Shown piece after piece: positions 1-7,509 of a stretch of DNA of 12,189 nucleotides. The position numbers and the translations under genes were made by a program. The stretch's first letter is position 1. The number at the start of each line of letters is the position of its first letter. Below the pieces are notes generated by a model. That model had not been told where the DNA came from. It searched no databases and saw nothing but the letters and a program-made list of their open reading frames with translations. Origin of the DNA: JBBSTY01 sp038235385 (GTDB lineage: Bacteria; Actinomycetota; Acidimicrobiia; Acidimicrobiales; Acidimicrobilacustridaceae); contig JBBSTY010000128.1 of assembly GCA_038235385.1 (NCBI GenBank), positions 1 through 12,189 of the forward strand. Reading direction: 5' to 3'.

Positions 1-6
1 GGCGGC

Positions 7-858
7 GTGAACGAGTTCGTGGTGATCACCGGCCTGTCCGGAGCAGGGCGCTCGCAGGCAGCCGACAACCTCGAGGATCTCGGTTGGTTCGTGATCGACA
101 ACCTGCCGCCCACCCTCATCCCGAAGGTGGCCGAGCTCGCCCGGATGCCCGGTTCCGACATCGCCAAGGTGGTGCTCGTGGTGGGCATCGGGCCCTACCA
201 CGAGGCGGTGCTCCCGGCGCTCGAGGAGCTGCGAAGCCAGAGCGCCCGGGTGCGCATCCTCTTCCTCGAAGCCAGTACCGATGTGCTCGTCCGCCGCTAC
301 GAGAGCACGCGGCGGCGCCATCCGATGGCGGGAGATCGCAGCCTCGCCGATGCCATCGACGCCGAGCGCGAGGTGCTCGAATCGGTGAAGGCGAACGCCG
401 ACGTCGTCGTCGACACGACCGACCTCAACGTGCACCAGCTGCGGGATCGGGTGCTCGACCTGTTCGGCGACGACGAGTCGGCGCCCATCATGCAGACCAC
501 CGTGCTCTCGTTCGGCTACAAGCACGGTCTTCCGCTCGACACCGACCTGGTGATCGACTGCCGGTTCCTGCCGAACCCCCACTGGGTCGACGAGCTGCGG
601 CCGCTCACCGGCCTCGACGAGCCGGTTCGCCGCTACGTGCTGGACCAGGAGGTCACCGCCGAGTTCCTCACCGAGCTCACCGCGCTCCTGCGCCTCCTCA
701 TGCCCTCCTACGTCAAGGAGGGCAAGTCGTACCTCACCATCGCCTTCGGCTGCACCGGCGGCCGCCACCGATCGGTGGCCATCGCCGAGGCCATCGCCGC
801 GGCGCTCGGCGAGCAGGGCTTCCCCCCGAAGGTCAGCCACCGCGACATCGGCCGCTGA
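7..858 (+). CDS. rapZ: RapZ/YvcJ family nucleotide-binding protein
   Basis: This 283-residue protein belongs to the RapZ (YvcJ) family of P-loop ATP/GTP-binding proteins. In enterobacteria the family acts as an RNA-binding adaptor controlling amino-sugar synthesis; its role in actinobacteria is less clear. A Walker A motif is visible at residues 9-16 (GLSGAGRS), with arginine in place of the usual lysine, as in many actinobacterial members. It is followed by LEDLGWFVIDNLPP. The central segment FLEASTDVLVRRYESTRRRHP and the C-terminal signatures SFGYKHGLP, CRFLPNPHW and FGCTGGRHRSVAIAE are all family hallmarks, so the protein is complete at its C-terminus. The GTG at 7 gives the usual family length, but any ribosome binding site lies outside the window and an upstream start cannot be excluded. 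The next gene is gap, 111 bp away, without the whiA and yvcK genes often found next to rapZ. Confidence 0.95.
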   Translation: MNEFVVITGLSGAGRSQAADNLEDLGWFVIDNLPPTLIPKVAELARMPGSDIAKVVLVVGIGPYHEAVLPALEELRSQSARVRILFLEASTDVLVRRYESTRRRHPMAGDRSLADAIDAEREVLESVKANADVVVDTTDLNVHQLRDRVLDLFGDDESAPIMQTTVLSFGYKHGLPLDTDLVIDCRFLPNPHWVDELRPLTGLDEPVRRYVLDQEVTAEFLTELTALLRLLMPSYVKEGKSYLTIAFGCTGGRHRSVAIAEAIAAALGEQGFPPKVSHRDIGR

Positions 859-954
859 CGGGCGGCGGCGCCCGGTGCGGTGTGTCGATCGGCACCTGCG
901 GACTGGCACCCGGGGGGCTGGACGTGGTCTGATCAGGCCAGGTCCGCTACGCCC

Positions 955-960
955 GGGAGG
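955..960 (+). promoter_or_regulatory. Ribosome binding site of gap
   Basis: GGGAGG lies 9 nt before the ATG at 970. It decides the gap start: the reading frame stays open back to a possible start at 880, but that would add 30 residues with no GAPDH similarity ahead of the canonical MAIRVGINGFGRIGR. Confidence 0.75.
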
Positions 961-969
961 CACATCAGC

Positions 970-1980
970 ATGGCTATTCGAGTCGGGATCAACGGCTTCG
1001 GTCGCATCGGTCGGAACTTCTACCGGGCCATCCAGAGCCAGGGGGCCGACCTCGAGATCGTGGCGGTGAACGATCTGGGCTCGGTGGAGACCATGGCCCA
1101 CCTGCTCAAGTTCGACTCGGTGATGGGCCGACTCGACGAGGACGTCACCGTGACCGACGGCAACATCGTCGTCGGCGGCAAGACCATCGAGGTCCTCGCC
1201 GAGCGCGATCCGGCCAAGCTGCCGTGGGGCGATCACGGTGTCGACGTCGTGGTCGAGTCGACCGGCTTCTTCACCACCCGCGAGAAGGCGGCGGCGCACC
1301 TCGAGGGCGGCGCCCCCCGGGTGATCGTGTCGGCCCCGTGCACCGACGCCGACGCCACCTTCGTCGTGGGCGTCAACGACGACACCTTCGATGCCGAGGC
1401 CCACAAGGTCGTCTCGAACGCCTCGTGCACCACCAACTGCTTCGTCCCGATGATCAAGGTGCTCGACGATGCCTTCGGCGTCGAGAAGGGCCTCATGACC
1501 ACGGTCCACGCGTACACCGGCGATCAGAACCTCGTCGACGGGCCCCACAGCGACATGCGTCGTGCCCGGGGTGCGGCCATCAACATCACGCCTTCGTCCA
1601 CCGGCGCTGCCCGGGCCACGGCCCTCGTGCTCGAGTCCATGAAGGGCAAGCTCGACGGCACCGCCCTGCGGGTGCCGATCCCGGACGGGTCGATCACCGA
1701 CTTCGTCGGCGTGCTGGGGCGCGACGTCACCGTCGACGAGATCAACGAGGCGTTCGCCGCGGCCGCTTCGTCGGGCCCGATGTCGAAGGTGCTCGTCTAC
1801 TCGACCGACCCGCTGGTGTCCTCCGACATCGTCGGCTCGCCCGCGTCGTGCACGTTCGACTCGAAGCTCACGATGGCCATGGGCAACCTGGTCAAGATCC
1901 TCGGTTGGTACGACAACGAGTGGGGCTACTCGAACCGCCTCGTCGACATCACCGCCACCGTCGGCGCAGCGAACCAGTAG
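970..1980 (+). CDS. gap: Type I glyceraldehyde-3-phosphate dehydrogenase
   Basis: This 336-residue enzyme oxidises and phosphorylates glyceraldehyde 3-phosphate to 1,3-bisphosphoglycerate in the cytoplasm, using NAD. The N-terminal Rossmann motif INGFGRIGR (residues 7-15) is followed by VNDLG. Asp35 in that stretch is the residue that typically favours NAD over NADP. The catalytic loop SNASCTTNC places the nucleophile at Cys153, and the base is His180 in VHAYTGDQ. The C-terminal substrate-binding segment WYDNEWGYSNR is intact. Length and motifs are those of a normal, complete enzyme. The start at ATG 970 is supported by GGGAGG 9 nt upstream. The stop is 13 nt before pgk, so the two genes are very probably cotranscribed. 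Confidence 0.97.
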   Translation: MAIRVGINGFGRIGRNFYRAIQSQGADLEIVAVNDLGSVETMAHLLKFDSVMGRLDEDVTVTDGNIVVGGKTIEVLAERDPAKLPWGDHGVDVVVESTGFFTTREKAAAHLEGGAPRVIVSAPCTDADATFVVGVNDDTFDAEAHKVVSNASCTTNCFVPMIKVLDDAFGVEKGLMTTVHAYTGDQNLVDGPHSDMRRARGAAINITPSSTGAARATALVLESMKGKLDGTALRVPIPDGSITDFVGVLGRDVTVDEINEAFAAAASSGPMSKVLVYSTDPLVSSDIVGSPASCTFDSKLTMAMGNLVKILGWYDNEWGYSNRLVDITATVGAANQ

Positions 1981-1993
1981 TTCGGACCGACCC

Positions 1994-3124
1994 ATGGCGC
2001 AGGTCCCCACGCTCGAGGACCTCGGCGATCTCGACGGTCGCCGAGTGCTCCTCCGGGCCGATTTCAACGTCCCGCTCGACGGCGATCGCATCGTCGACGA
2101 TCTGCGGGTGCGCGCCGCCCTGCCGACGATCGAGTGGCTCGTCGGTCAGGGTGCGCACGTCACCGCCTGCACGCACCTGGGCCGGCCGGGGGGCACCCCG
2201 GATCCGAGGTACTCGGTCGAGCCGGTCCGCGCCCTCCTCGCCGAGCTGGCTCCGGGCGTCGAGCTGCTCGACAACCTGCGCTTCGATCCGGGTGAGACCG
2301 CCAACGACCCGGCGTTCGTCCAGGAGCTCATCGCCGGGCAGGACGCGTACGTGAACGATGCGTTCGGTGCGTCGCACCGGGCGCATGCGTCGATCGTGGG
2401 TCCGCCCCAGTTCCTGCCCTCGGCGGCCGGTCGCCTGCTCGAGCGGGAGGTCGAGGTGATGCTGCCGCTGCGCACCGACCCCCGGCGACCGTTCGTGGTG
2501 ATCCTCGGCGGGTCCAAGGTCAGCGACAAGCTCGGCGTGATCGAGGCCATGTCCGAGGTCGCCGACTCGATGATCATCGGCGGCGGCATGTGCTTCACCT
2601 TCCTGAAGGCGATGGGGCACAGCATCGGCGCCAGCCTGTGCGAGGACGACATGGTCGCGACGTGCGCCCGGCTGCTCGAGTCCGACATCACCCTGCACCT
2701 GCCATCGGACATCACCGGGCTCGGCCCCGGCGGCAAGATCGGTGATCCGAGCGCCGGGGGAGAGGTGCGCCAGTTCGGCCGGAGCCTGCCCGACGGCTGG
2801 ATGGGCCTCGACATCGGTCCGGGCACGGCCGCCGAGTTCACCGATGTGATCCTCGATGCCCGCACCGTCCTCTGGAACGGCCCCATGGGCGTGTTCGAGG
2901 ACCCACGCTTCGAGGCGGGCACCCGGGTCGTGGCCCAGGCGCTCGCCGACACGAAGGCGTTCACCGTGGTCGGCGGCGGCGACAGTGCGGCGGCCGTCAA
3001 ACAGTTCGGTCTGGCGTCCGATGTCGACCACATCTCGACGGGCGGCGGTGCCGCGCTCGCGCGGCGCGAGCGCGGCGACCGGCCCGGCCGCGAAGCGCGG
3101 CGCGGCGCGCCCAACGCACGGTGA
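1994..3124 (+). CDS. pgk: Phosphoglycerate kinase (C-terminal end abnormal)
   Basis: This 376-residue glycolytic kinase transfers phosphate from 1,3-bisphosphoglycerate to ADP. Motifs in order: RADFNVPLDG (21-30, substrate binding), HLGRPGG (61-67), NDAFGASHRAH (121-131), GGSKVSDKLGVIE (172-184), WNGPMGVFE (294-302) and the nucleotide-binding GGGDSAAAV (327-335). It starts 13 nt after the gap stop with no clear Shine-Dalgarno sequence, so translational coupling is likely. The last ~20 residues after STGGGAAL are unusual: arginines sit at residues 357, 358, 363, 366 and 369, where the family has leucines (an E-L-L-E ... D-L-P-G-L pattern), and Ala356 replaces Glu. Each change is explained by one T-to-G or A-to-C substitution at the second codon position, and the frame is kept. 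This suggests a sequencing or consensus error in a very GC-rich stretch, or less likely real decay of the C-terminal helix. Confidence 0.95.
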   Translation: MAQVPTLEDLGDLDGRRVLLRADFNVPLDGDRIVDDLRVRAALPTIEWLVGQGAHVTACTHLGRPGGTPDPRYSVEPVRALLAELAPGVELLDNLRFDPGETANDPAFVQELIAGQDAYVNDAFGASHRAHASIVGPPQFLPSAAGRLLEREVEVMLPLRTDPRRPFVVILGGSKVSDKLGVIEAMSEVADSMIIGGGMCFTFLKAMGHSIGASLCEDDMVATCARLLESDITLHLPSDITGLGPGGKIGDPSAGGEVRQFGRSLPDGWMGLDIGPGTAAEFTDVILDARTVLWNGPMGVFEDPRFEAGTRVVAQALADTKAFTVVGGGDSAAAVKQFGLASDVDHISTGGGAALARRERGDRPGREARRGAPNAR

Positions 3125-3217
3125 CGCGCGGCTGAGCCAGACTCGTCACCGGGCGAGCGCCTCCGGGCGCGTCGCTGCACCCGATCCGATGTTCACCGAG
3201 CTCGACGAGAGGACCCC

Positions 3218-4003
3218 GTGGCCACCACGCGCAAGCCGTTGATCAGCGGCAACTGGAAGATGAACCTCAACCACTTCGAGGCGATCCAGATCGTCCAGAA
3301 GCTGGCGTTCCTGCTCGGCGGCGAGGACTACGACGCGGTCGACGTGTCGGTGCACCCACCGTTCACCGACATCCGATCGGTGCAGACCAGCATCGAGGGC
3401 GAGAAGCGGTGCGAGATCCTGCTCGGCGCCCAGAACTGCCACTTCGAGGACAAGGGGGCGTTCACCGGTGAGGTGTCGCCGGCGTTCCTCGCCAAGTTGA
3501 ACACCGCCCTGGTGATCGTCGGCCACTCCGAACGCCGCGAGCTCTTCGGCGAGACCGACGAATGGGTGAACAAGAAGGTCAAGGCCGTGCTCAAGCACGG
3601 CATGACCCCGATCCTGTGCTGCGGCGAGACGCTCGCCGAGCGCGAAGCGGGCACGACCGAGGAGAAGGTCGTGGGCCAGGTGCGGGCGGGGCTGAAGGGC
3701 GTCAAGGCCGACCAGGTGGCATCCATGGTGATCGCCTACGAGCCCATCTGGGCCATCGGCACCGGGGCCACCGCCACCGCCGGCGATGCCCAAGCGGTGT
3801 GCAAGCTGATCCGCGACACCATCACCGGGGTCGACGCCGAGGCCGGCGCGGGTGTGCGCATCCAGTACGGCGGTTCCGTGAAGGCATCCAACGCCGCAGA
3901 GCTCATGGCCCAGTCCGACATCGACGGTGCGCTCGTCGGCGGCGCCAGCCTCGATCCCGACGAGTTCGCCCGGTTGGTCCAGTACCGCCTCCACCAGGAC
4001 TGA
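3218..4003 (+). CDS. tpiA: Triosephosphate isomerase
   Basis: This 261-residue TIM-barrel enzyme interconverts dihydroxyacetone phosphate and glyceraldehyde 3-phosphate. Motifs: GNWKMN (residues 11-16) with Asn12 and the catalytic Lys14; VGHSERRELFGE with the electrophilic His103; AYEPIWAIGTG with the catalytic base Glu175 and the flexible loop 6; and the phosphate-binding YGGSVKASN and ALVGGASL near the C-terminus. Length is normal for the family. The GTG start at 3218 has GAGAGGA 4 nt upstream and gives the expected N-terminus a few residues before the first beta strand. The gene follows pgk by 93 bp with no obvious terminator between them, so it is probably the last gene of a gap-pgk-tpiA operon. 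Confidence 0.97.
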   Translation: MATTRKPLISGNWKMNLNHFEAIQIVQKLAFLLGGEDYDAVDVSVHPPFTDIRSVQTSIEGEKRCEILLGAQNCHFEDKGAFTGEVSPAFLAKLNTALVIVGHSERRELFGETDEWVNKKVKAVLKHGMTPILCCGETLAEREAGTTEEKVVGQVRAGLKGVKADQVASMVIAYEPIWAIGTGATATAGDAQAVCKLIRDTITGVDAEAGAGVRIQYGGSVKASNAAELMAQSDIDGALVGGASLDPDEFARLVQYRLHQD

Positions 4004-4141
4004 TCCTCGTCCGGTCCTCGGCGCTTCGTCCGTGCTCGGTGAGCTCCTCGGACAGGGCTCGACCTCGACGCCTGCCGAGGAACCAGAACCAGCAGCCGTC
4101 GGACCCAGGACGAGCAGCACCACCCGACGCACGGCGGGACC

Positions 4142-4160
4142 CCGCCGGTCTGACCGGCGG
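4142..4160 (+). terminator. Hairpin downstream of tpiA, possible terminator
   Basis: CCGCCGGT and ACCGGCGG form a perfect 8-bp stem with a 3-nt CTG loop, 138 bp after the tpiA stop. No T-run follows, so an intrinsic terminator of the classical kind is doubtful. The right arm also overlaps the possible -35 element of the secG promoter, so the hairpin may have another role. Confidence 0.35.
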
Positions 4161-4178
4161 CGGGTGTGCTGGTAGCGT
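4150..4178 (+). promoter_or_regulatory. Putative promoter of secG
   Basis: CTGACC (4150-4155) and TAGCGT (4173-4178) resemble actinobacterial housekeeping -35 and -10 elements with a 17-nt spacer. The predicted transcript would start near 4185, about 75 nt before the secG GTG. This is pattern matching only. The rest of the 255-bp tpiA-secG gap shows no further feature. Confidence 0.35.
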
Positions 4179-4258
4179 GATCGTCGCCTCTTGTGAGCCC
4201 GATCGCTCGCGGTCGGAGCGCATCTGTTGCACCACTCGATCCAGGAGTTCTCGTCTCC

Positions 4259-4492
4259 GTGCTCTACGCCGCCCTCGTCGTCCATGTTGGGGTCTCGTTC
4301 GGTTTGATCTTCCTCGTGCTGCTGCACAGCGGCCGCGGCGGCGGTCTCTCGGACATGTTCGGCGGCGGGCTCGGTACGACGGCCGCGGGGTCGACCGTCG
4401 TCGAGAAGAACCTCGACCGGATGACCGTGATCTGTTCGGTGATCTTCGTCTTCACCACGATCGCATTGGCGTTGATGCTCGATCAGCCGTGA
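4259..4492 (+). CDS. secG: Preprotein translocase subunit SecG
   Basis: SecG is the small accessory membrane subunit of the SecYEG protein-export channel. From GTG 4259 the product is 77 residues, the usual actinobacterial size. It has two hydrophobic helices (about residues 3-22 and 54-73) joined by the diagnostic cytoplasmic loop HSGRGGGLSDMFGGG and the segment GSTVVEKNLDR, very close to the mycobacterial protein. The start was chosen because AGGAG lies 11 nt upstream (4243-4247) and the first helix begins at once. An in-frame GTG at 4193 would add 22 residues of non-membrane sequence. Location after tpiA is typical of actinobacteria. The following lipoprotein gene starts 40 nt downstream and may be cotranscribed. 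Confidence 0.93.
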   Translation: MLYAALVVHVGVSFGLIFLVLLHSGRGGGLSDMFGGGLGTTAAGSTVVEKNLDRMTVICSVIFVFTTIALALMLDQP

Positions 4493-4532
4493 TCGCATCG
4501 GGCGCCGCCCCCCAGCGATCGGGGAGGCCTCG

Positions 4533-6212
4533 GTGATCGACGGGGATCTGCGCAGCGCCCATGGGGTGCGCGCCGGCTCGACCGCGTCGCCTGCACGTCG
4601 TCGGCCGATCCTTGCAGCTGCGGTCGTCGCCGCTTGCCTGACCGTGTTCGCCGGGGCGTGCAGCTCGTCGGAGGATCCGCCGCCACCGCCCGAGTCCGAG
4701 ACCGGCACGACGGCTCCGCCCGAGGCCGAGCCTTCGGTTCTGCGCATCGGGATCCGCCCGATCGACTCTCTCGATCCCGCTGAAGTGGTGCCCACCAGCC
4801 AGTCGGCGATGGTGGCGTCGGACCTGTTGTTCGATTCGCTCGCCGCCATCGATCCCGACACCGGCCAGGTCGTGCCGGCGCTCGCGGCTGCGCCCGTCAC
4901 CGACGACGCGTCCACCGTGTGGACCTTCGCGCTGCGTGGCGATGCCCGGTTCTCGGACGGCTCGCCGGTCACGGCGGCGGACGTCAAGTTCTCGCTCGAA
5001 CGGGTCGCCCAGAAGGGCAGCTCCTCGCTCGCCGGCGTGCGTCTCGAGATCATCGCCGGCTACCAGGAGTTCCTCGCCGGTACGACACCGGACCTGTCGG
5101 GCGTCGTCGGTCTCGACGAGCACACGGTGCAGATCACCACCCGCGTCCCCTATGCCCAGCTCGCGCAGCTGCTGGCCTCGCCGCTCTACGGCATCGTGCC
5201 CGCCGCCTCGGTCGAGTCGCTCGGCGCGACGTTCCGCGACGATCCGGTGGGGAGCGGGCCCTACGCGCTGGCATCGGTCGACGGGCCGACGCGCACGCTC
5301 GAGCTCGCCAGCGGGTCGACCGCCACCATCGATCTGATCAAGTTGATCGAGCACGCCAGCACCGAGGAGTCGTTCGCGGCGTTCGAGGCCGGCGACCTCG
5401 ACTGGAGCATCGTCCCGGACGCGGTCACCGCCGAGGACGCCGGCAAGACCGGCGACTACCAGGCCGGGCCGTTCGCCGCCGAGCTCTTCTTCGGGATCAA
5501 CATGGCGAACCCGTCGTTCGCCGATGTGCGGTTCCGCTCGGCCATGGTGAAGGCGATCGACCGTTCACGCCTGGTCACCGAAATCGTCGCCAGCCCGACG
5601 CCGCTCAACGGGGTCGTCCCACCTTCGGTCACCACCGCCAGCGAGGACCCCTGTGGGGATCTGTGCTCGTACGATCCCGACGGCGCGAGGGCGCTGGTGG
5701 CGCAGGCGTTCCCCGCCGGCAACGTGCCGAACGTCCAGATCGACTTCTACGCCGATCCGGGCGAGACCGACACCACCCAGCAGGAGCTCGCCGAGGCGGT
5801 CCGAGCCGACCTCGAGGCGGTGGGCATCCCGGTCACGCTCGCACCGAAGCCGTTCGCCGAGTACCGCACCTTCGCCGTGAGCGGCGGTGCGCAGGTCTTC
5901 AGCTACGGGTGGGTGGGCGTGGCGCCGAACCCCGACGCCTACCTGGCGCCGCTGTTCCTCTCCGACTCGCCCGACAACGTCACCGGCTACAGCAACCCGT
6001 TCGTGGACCTGTTCATCGCCGATGCCCGCACCGGCGACCCGGCCACCCGCGACGCCCGGTACCACGACGTCGAGCGGCTTGTCATGAGCAACGTGCCGAT
6101 CGTCCCGCTGGCCGAGCTCGAGACCCGCGTCGTGATCAACCGTGACCTCGCCGGCTACGCCGGCCGCCTCGACGGCACCTTCGCCGTGGAGCGTCTCACC
6201 CTCCCGTCGTGA
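4533..6212 (+). CDS. Lipoprotein solute-binding protein, family 5 (peptide/opine/nickel type)
   Basis: This 559-residue exported lipoprotein is probably the extracytoplasmic substrate-binding component of a Dpp/Opp-type ABC importer. After a basic stretch ending ARRR (21-24) there is a hydrophobic signal segment ending at VFAGAC, so Cys43 is the likely lipidated residue. Alanine at the -3 position makes the lipobox slightly weak. An acidic, proline-rich linker (about 47-67) precedes the mature domain. Family-5 features follow: VASDLLFDSLAAIDPDTGQVVP, WTFALRGDARFSDGSPVTAADVKFSLERV, DDPVGSGPYAL, FFGINMANPSFADVRFRSAMVKAIDR and a C-terminal YSNPFVDLFIADART. The GTG start has GGGGAGG 5 nt upstream. 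No permease or ATPase genes are near, so the transporter partners must be encoded elsewhere and the substrate is unknown. The last 104 bp, including the stop codon, are repeated downstream in decayed form. Confidence 0.88.
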   Translation: MIDGDLRSAHGVRAGSTASPARRRPILAAAVVAACLTVFAGACSSSEDPPPPPESETGTTAPPEAEPSVLRIGIRPIDSLDPAEVVPTSQSAMVASDLLFDSLAAIDPDTGQVVPALAAAPVTDDASTVWTFALRGDARFSDGSPVTAADVKFSLERVAQKGSSSLAGVRLEIIAGYQEFLAGTTPDLSGVVGLDEHTVQITTRVPYAQLAQLLASPLYGIVPAASVESLGATFRDDPVGSGPYALASVDGPTRTLELASGSTATIDLIKLIEHASTEESFAAFEAGDLDWSIVPDAVTAEDAGKTGDYQAGPFAAELFFGINMANPSFADVRFRSAMVKAIDRSRLVTEIVASPTPLNGVVPPSVTTASEDPCGDLCSYDPDGARALVAQAFPAGNVPNVQIDFYADPGETDTTQQELAEAVRADLEAVGIPVTLAPKPFAEYRTFAVSGGAQVFSYGWVGVAPNPDAYLAPLFLSDSPDNVTGYSNPFVDLFIADARTGDPATRDARYHDVERLVMSNVPIVPLAELETRVVINRDLAGYAGRLDGTFAVERLTLPS

Positions 6213-6324
6213 GGACGGAGCTCGAGGCCCACGTCGCGCGATCACCCGTGATCACGCGGGCTCCGCCGTTCGCCTCGACGGCACGGTCGCCGTGGAGCGT
6301 CTCAGCCGTTCTGTTCCGAGGACG
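6114..6324. repeat. Degenerate tandem duplication of the lipoprotein gene 3' end
   Basis: Positions 6114-6217 (the last codons and stop of the binding-protein gene) and 6218-6324 (downstream) are adjacent diverged copies. Both begin GAGCTCGAG and end GAGGACG. The best-preserved block is 34 bp with two mismatches (6165-6198 against 6271-6304). Copy 2 has small indels (total offset shifts from 104 to about 107), and its counterpart of the TGA stop is CGA. Its translation still shows RLDGTVAVERL, matching RLDGTFAVERL of copy 1. Copy 2 also contains GATCAC-CC-GTGATC (6240-6253), a 6-bp hairpin that could help terminate the two converging genes. Confidence 0.8.
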
Positions 6325-6383
6325 TCGGCGCCGGGATGCCGTCGTCGGCTCGGCCCGATGACATCACCGGTGCGGGTGCCCGG

Positions 6384-7493
6384 TCAGTTCGTGGCGGCTG
6401 CGGCGGCGCGGTCCTTGGCCACCTCGTCGTAGTCCTCGTAGTCCGACGCGGTGTCGTCGGCGAACTCGTACTGCAGCAGGCCGGCATCGCTCCAGAGGTT
6501 GCGCAGGTAGCCGTCGTTGGCGTCGAGGAGCCCGAGCTTGCGCACGTTGGGCACGAGCTTGGCGAAGAAGCCGCTGTAGAAGCTCGCCATCAGGCCCGAG
6601 CCGGACGCCTTGGCGCCCTCGATCAGGAACGGACCGGCGGTCGCGAGGTCGACCCCCATGCGCTCCCAGATCTCGGGGAAGGCGCTGCGGGAGCGGCTGC
6701 GCAGGGTGTTCTCGGCGAGGAACTCCTGGCGTTCCTTGAGCTCGGCGTCGGTCAGCCCCTGGTAGAACTCGGACAGGCTGAGGACACCGAAGGCGACGTG
6801 GCGGGCCTCGTCGGACATGACGTAGCGGAGCAGCTTCTTGAGCAGCGGCTCCTCGGTGGCCCGCAGCATGGACCCGAAGGCCGCCAGTGCCAGGCTCTCG
6901 ATGACGATCTGCATGCCGAGGTAGGCGATGTCCCAGCGGCTGTCCTCGAGCAGCGCCATGATCTGGCTCTCGAGCGGTGGGGTCATCGGGTACTGCTCGC
7001 CGAGCTTGGTGTCGAGGTACTTGGCGAACACCTCGGTGTGGCGGGCCTCGTCCATGGTCTGGGTCGCCGCGTAGTACTTGGCGTCGATCCAGGGGACGGT
7101 CTCTACGATCTTGGCCGAGACCATCATGGCGCCCTGCTCGCCGTGGACGAACTGGGAGAGCTGGGCCTTCATGGATTCGATGCCCAGCTCGGTGAACTGC
7201 TTGTCGGACCAGTTCTTGAACGGGGAGCCGGGGATCTCCGCCGCGGCGCGGGCGATCACCACGACGGCGTTCTGCTGGGGCATGCCGTTCACGAGGCGCT
7301 CCGGGTCGACGTCGGTGGCCCAGTCGAGGTCGGTCACCGAGTTCCACTGCGACGACATGGCCTTGTTGTAGAGGGTGACCAGTTGGTCGCGACCCCGTTC
7401 GTAGTTCCACAGGAACACGCGTTGAGCGTTGTCGGTGATGAGCTTGATGGTCTCGTCGACCTCGGCGGCGTCGGGCATCTCGACGGTGGTCAC
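6384..7493 (-). CDS. Ferritin-like diiron oxidase (R2-like superfamily), uncharacterised
   Basis: This 369-residue, mostly helical protein carries the six-ligand carboxylate-bridged diiron centre of the ribonucleotide reductase R2 / bacterial multicomponent monooxygenase / R2-like oxidase superfamily. Numbered from GTG 7493, the ligands are Glu119 (VHGEQGAM), Glu149 and His152 (DEARHTE), Glu199 (VIESLAL), and Glu229 and His232 (DEARHVAFG). The two halves show the same 30-residue spacing. The C-terminus is acidic and alanine-rich (YEDYDEVAKDRAAAAATN). No NrdA-like large subunit or reductase partner is adjacent, so it is unlikely to be a standard R2. Substrate and reaction are unknown; a monooxygenase or lipid/hydrocarbon-modifying oxidase is possible. 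GTG 7493 is preferred over TTG 7517 because AAGGGGGA lies 6 nt upstream of it. The gene is divergent from a TetR regulator, with two palindromes just upstream. Confidence 0.85.
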   Translation of the reverse strand: MTTVEMPDAAEVDETIKLITDNAQRVFLWNYERGRDQLVTLYNKAMSSQWNSVTDLDWATDVDPERLVNGMPQQNAVVVIARAAAEIPGSPFKNWSDKQFTELGIESMKAQLSQFVHGEQGAMMVSAKIVETVPWIDAKYYAATQTMDEARHTEVFAKYLDTKLGEQYPMTPPLESQIMALLEDSRWDIAYLGMQIVIESLALAAFGSMLRATEEPLLKKLLRYVMSDEARHVAFGVLSLSEFYQGLTDAELKERQEFLAENTLRSRSRSAFPEIWERMGVDLATAGPFLIEGAKASGSGLMASFYSGFFAKLVPNVRKLGLLDANDGYLRNLWSDAGLLQYEFADDTASDYEDYDEVAKDRAAAAATN

Positions 7494-7499
7494 GGCGCG

Positions 7500-7507
7500 T
7501 CCCCCTT
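7500..7507 (-). promoter_or_regulatory. Ribosome binding site of the diiron oxidase gene
   Basis: On the minus strand AAGGGGGA ends 6 nt before the GTG at 7493. It decides the start: the longer reading frame from TTG 7517 would begin inside palindrome 1 and would place this strong Shine-Dalgarno sequence within coding sequence. Confidence 0.75.
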
Positions 7508-7509
7508 GT

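Noticed and set aside
1949..3031. A 360-codon open frame on the minus strand.
   Set aside because: It is antisense to pgk, which carries all kinase motifs; the frame's Asp/Gly/Arg/His-rich product is typical of GC-rich antisense translation.
3125..3217. A frameshift extending pgk further downstream.
   Set aside because: Neither alternative frame after STGGGAA restores the family C-terminus. The annotated frame matches it except for the six substitutions, so substitution rather than frameshift is the better explanation.
4193..4258. An earlier GTG start for secG.
   Set aside because: It would add 22 polar residues before the first membrane helix; the GTG at 4259 has AGGAG upstream and gives the normal 77-residue protein.
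3146..5053. A 635-codon open frame on the minus strand.
   Set aside because: It lies opposite tpiA, secG and the lipoprotein gene, all of which have clear family motifs. Long antisense frames are common in high-GC DNA, and its translation has no recognisable domain.
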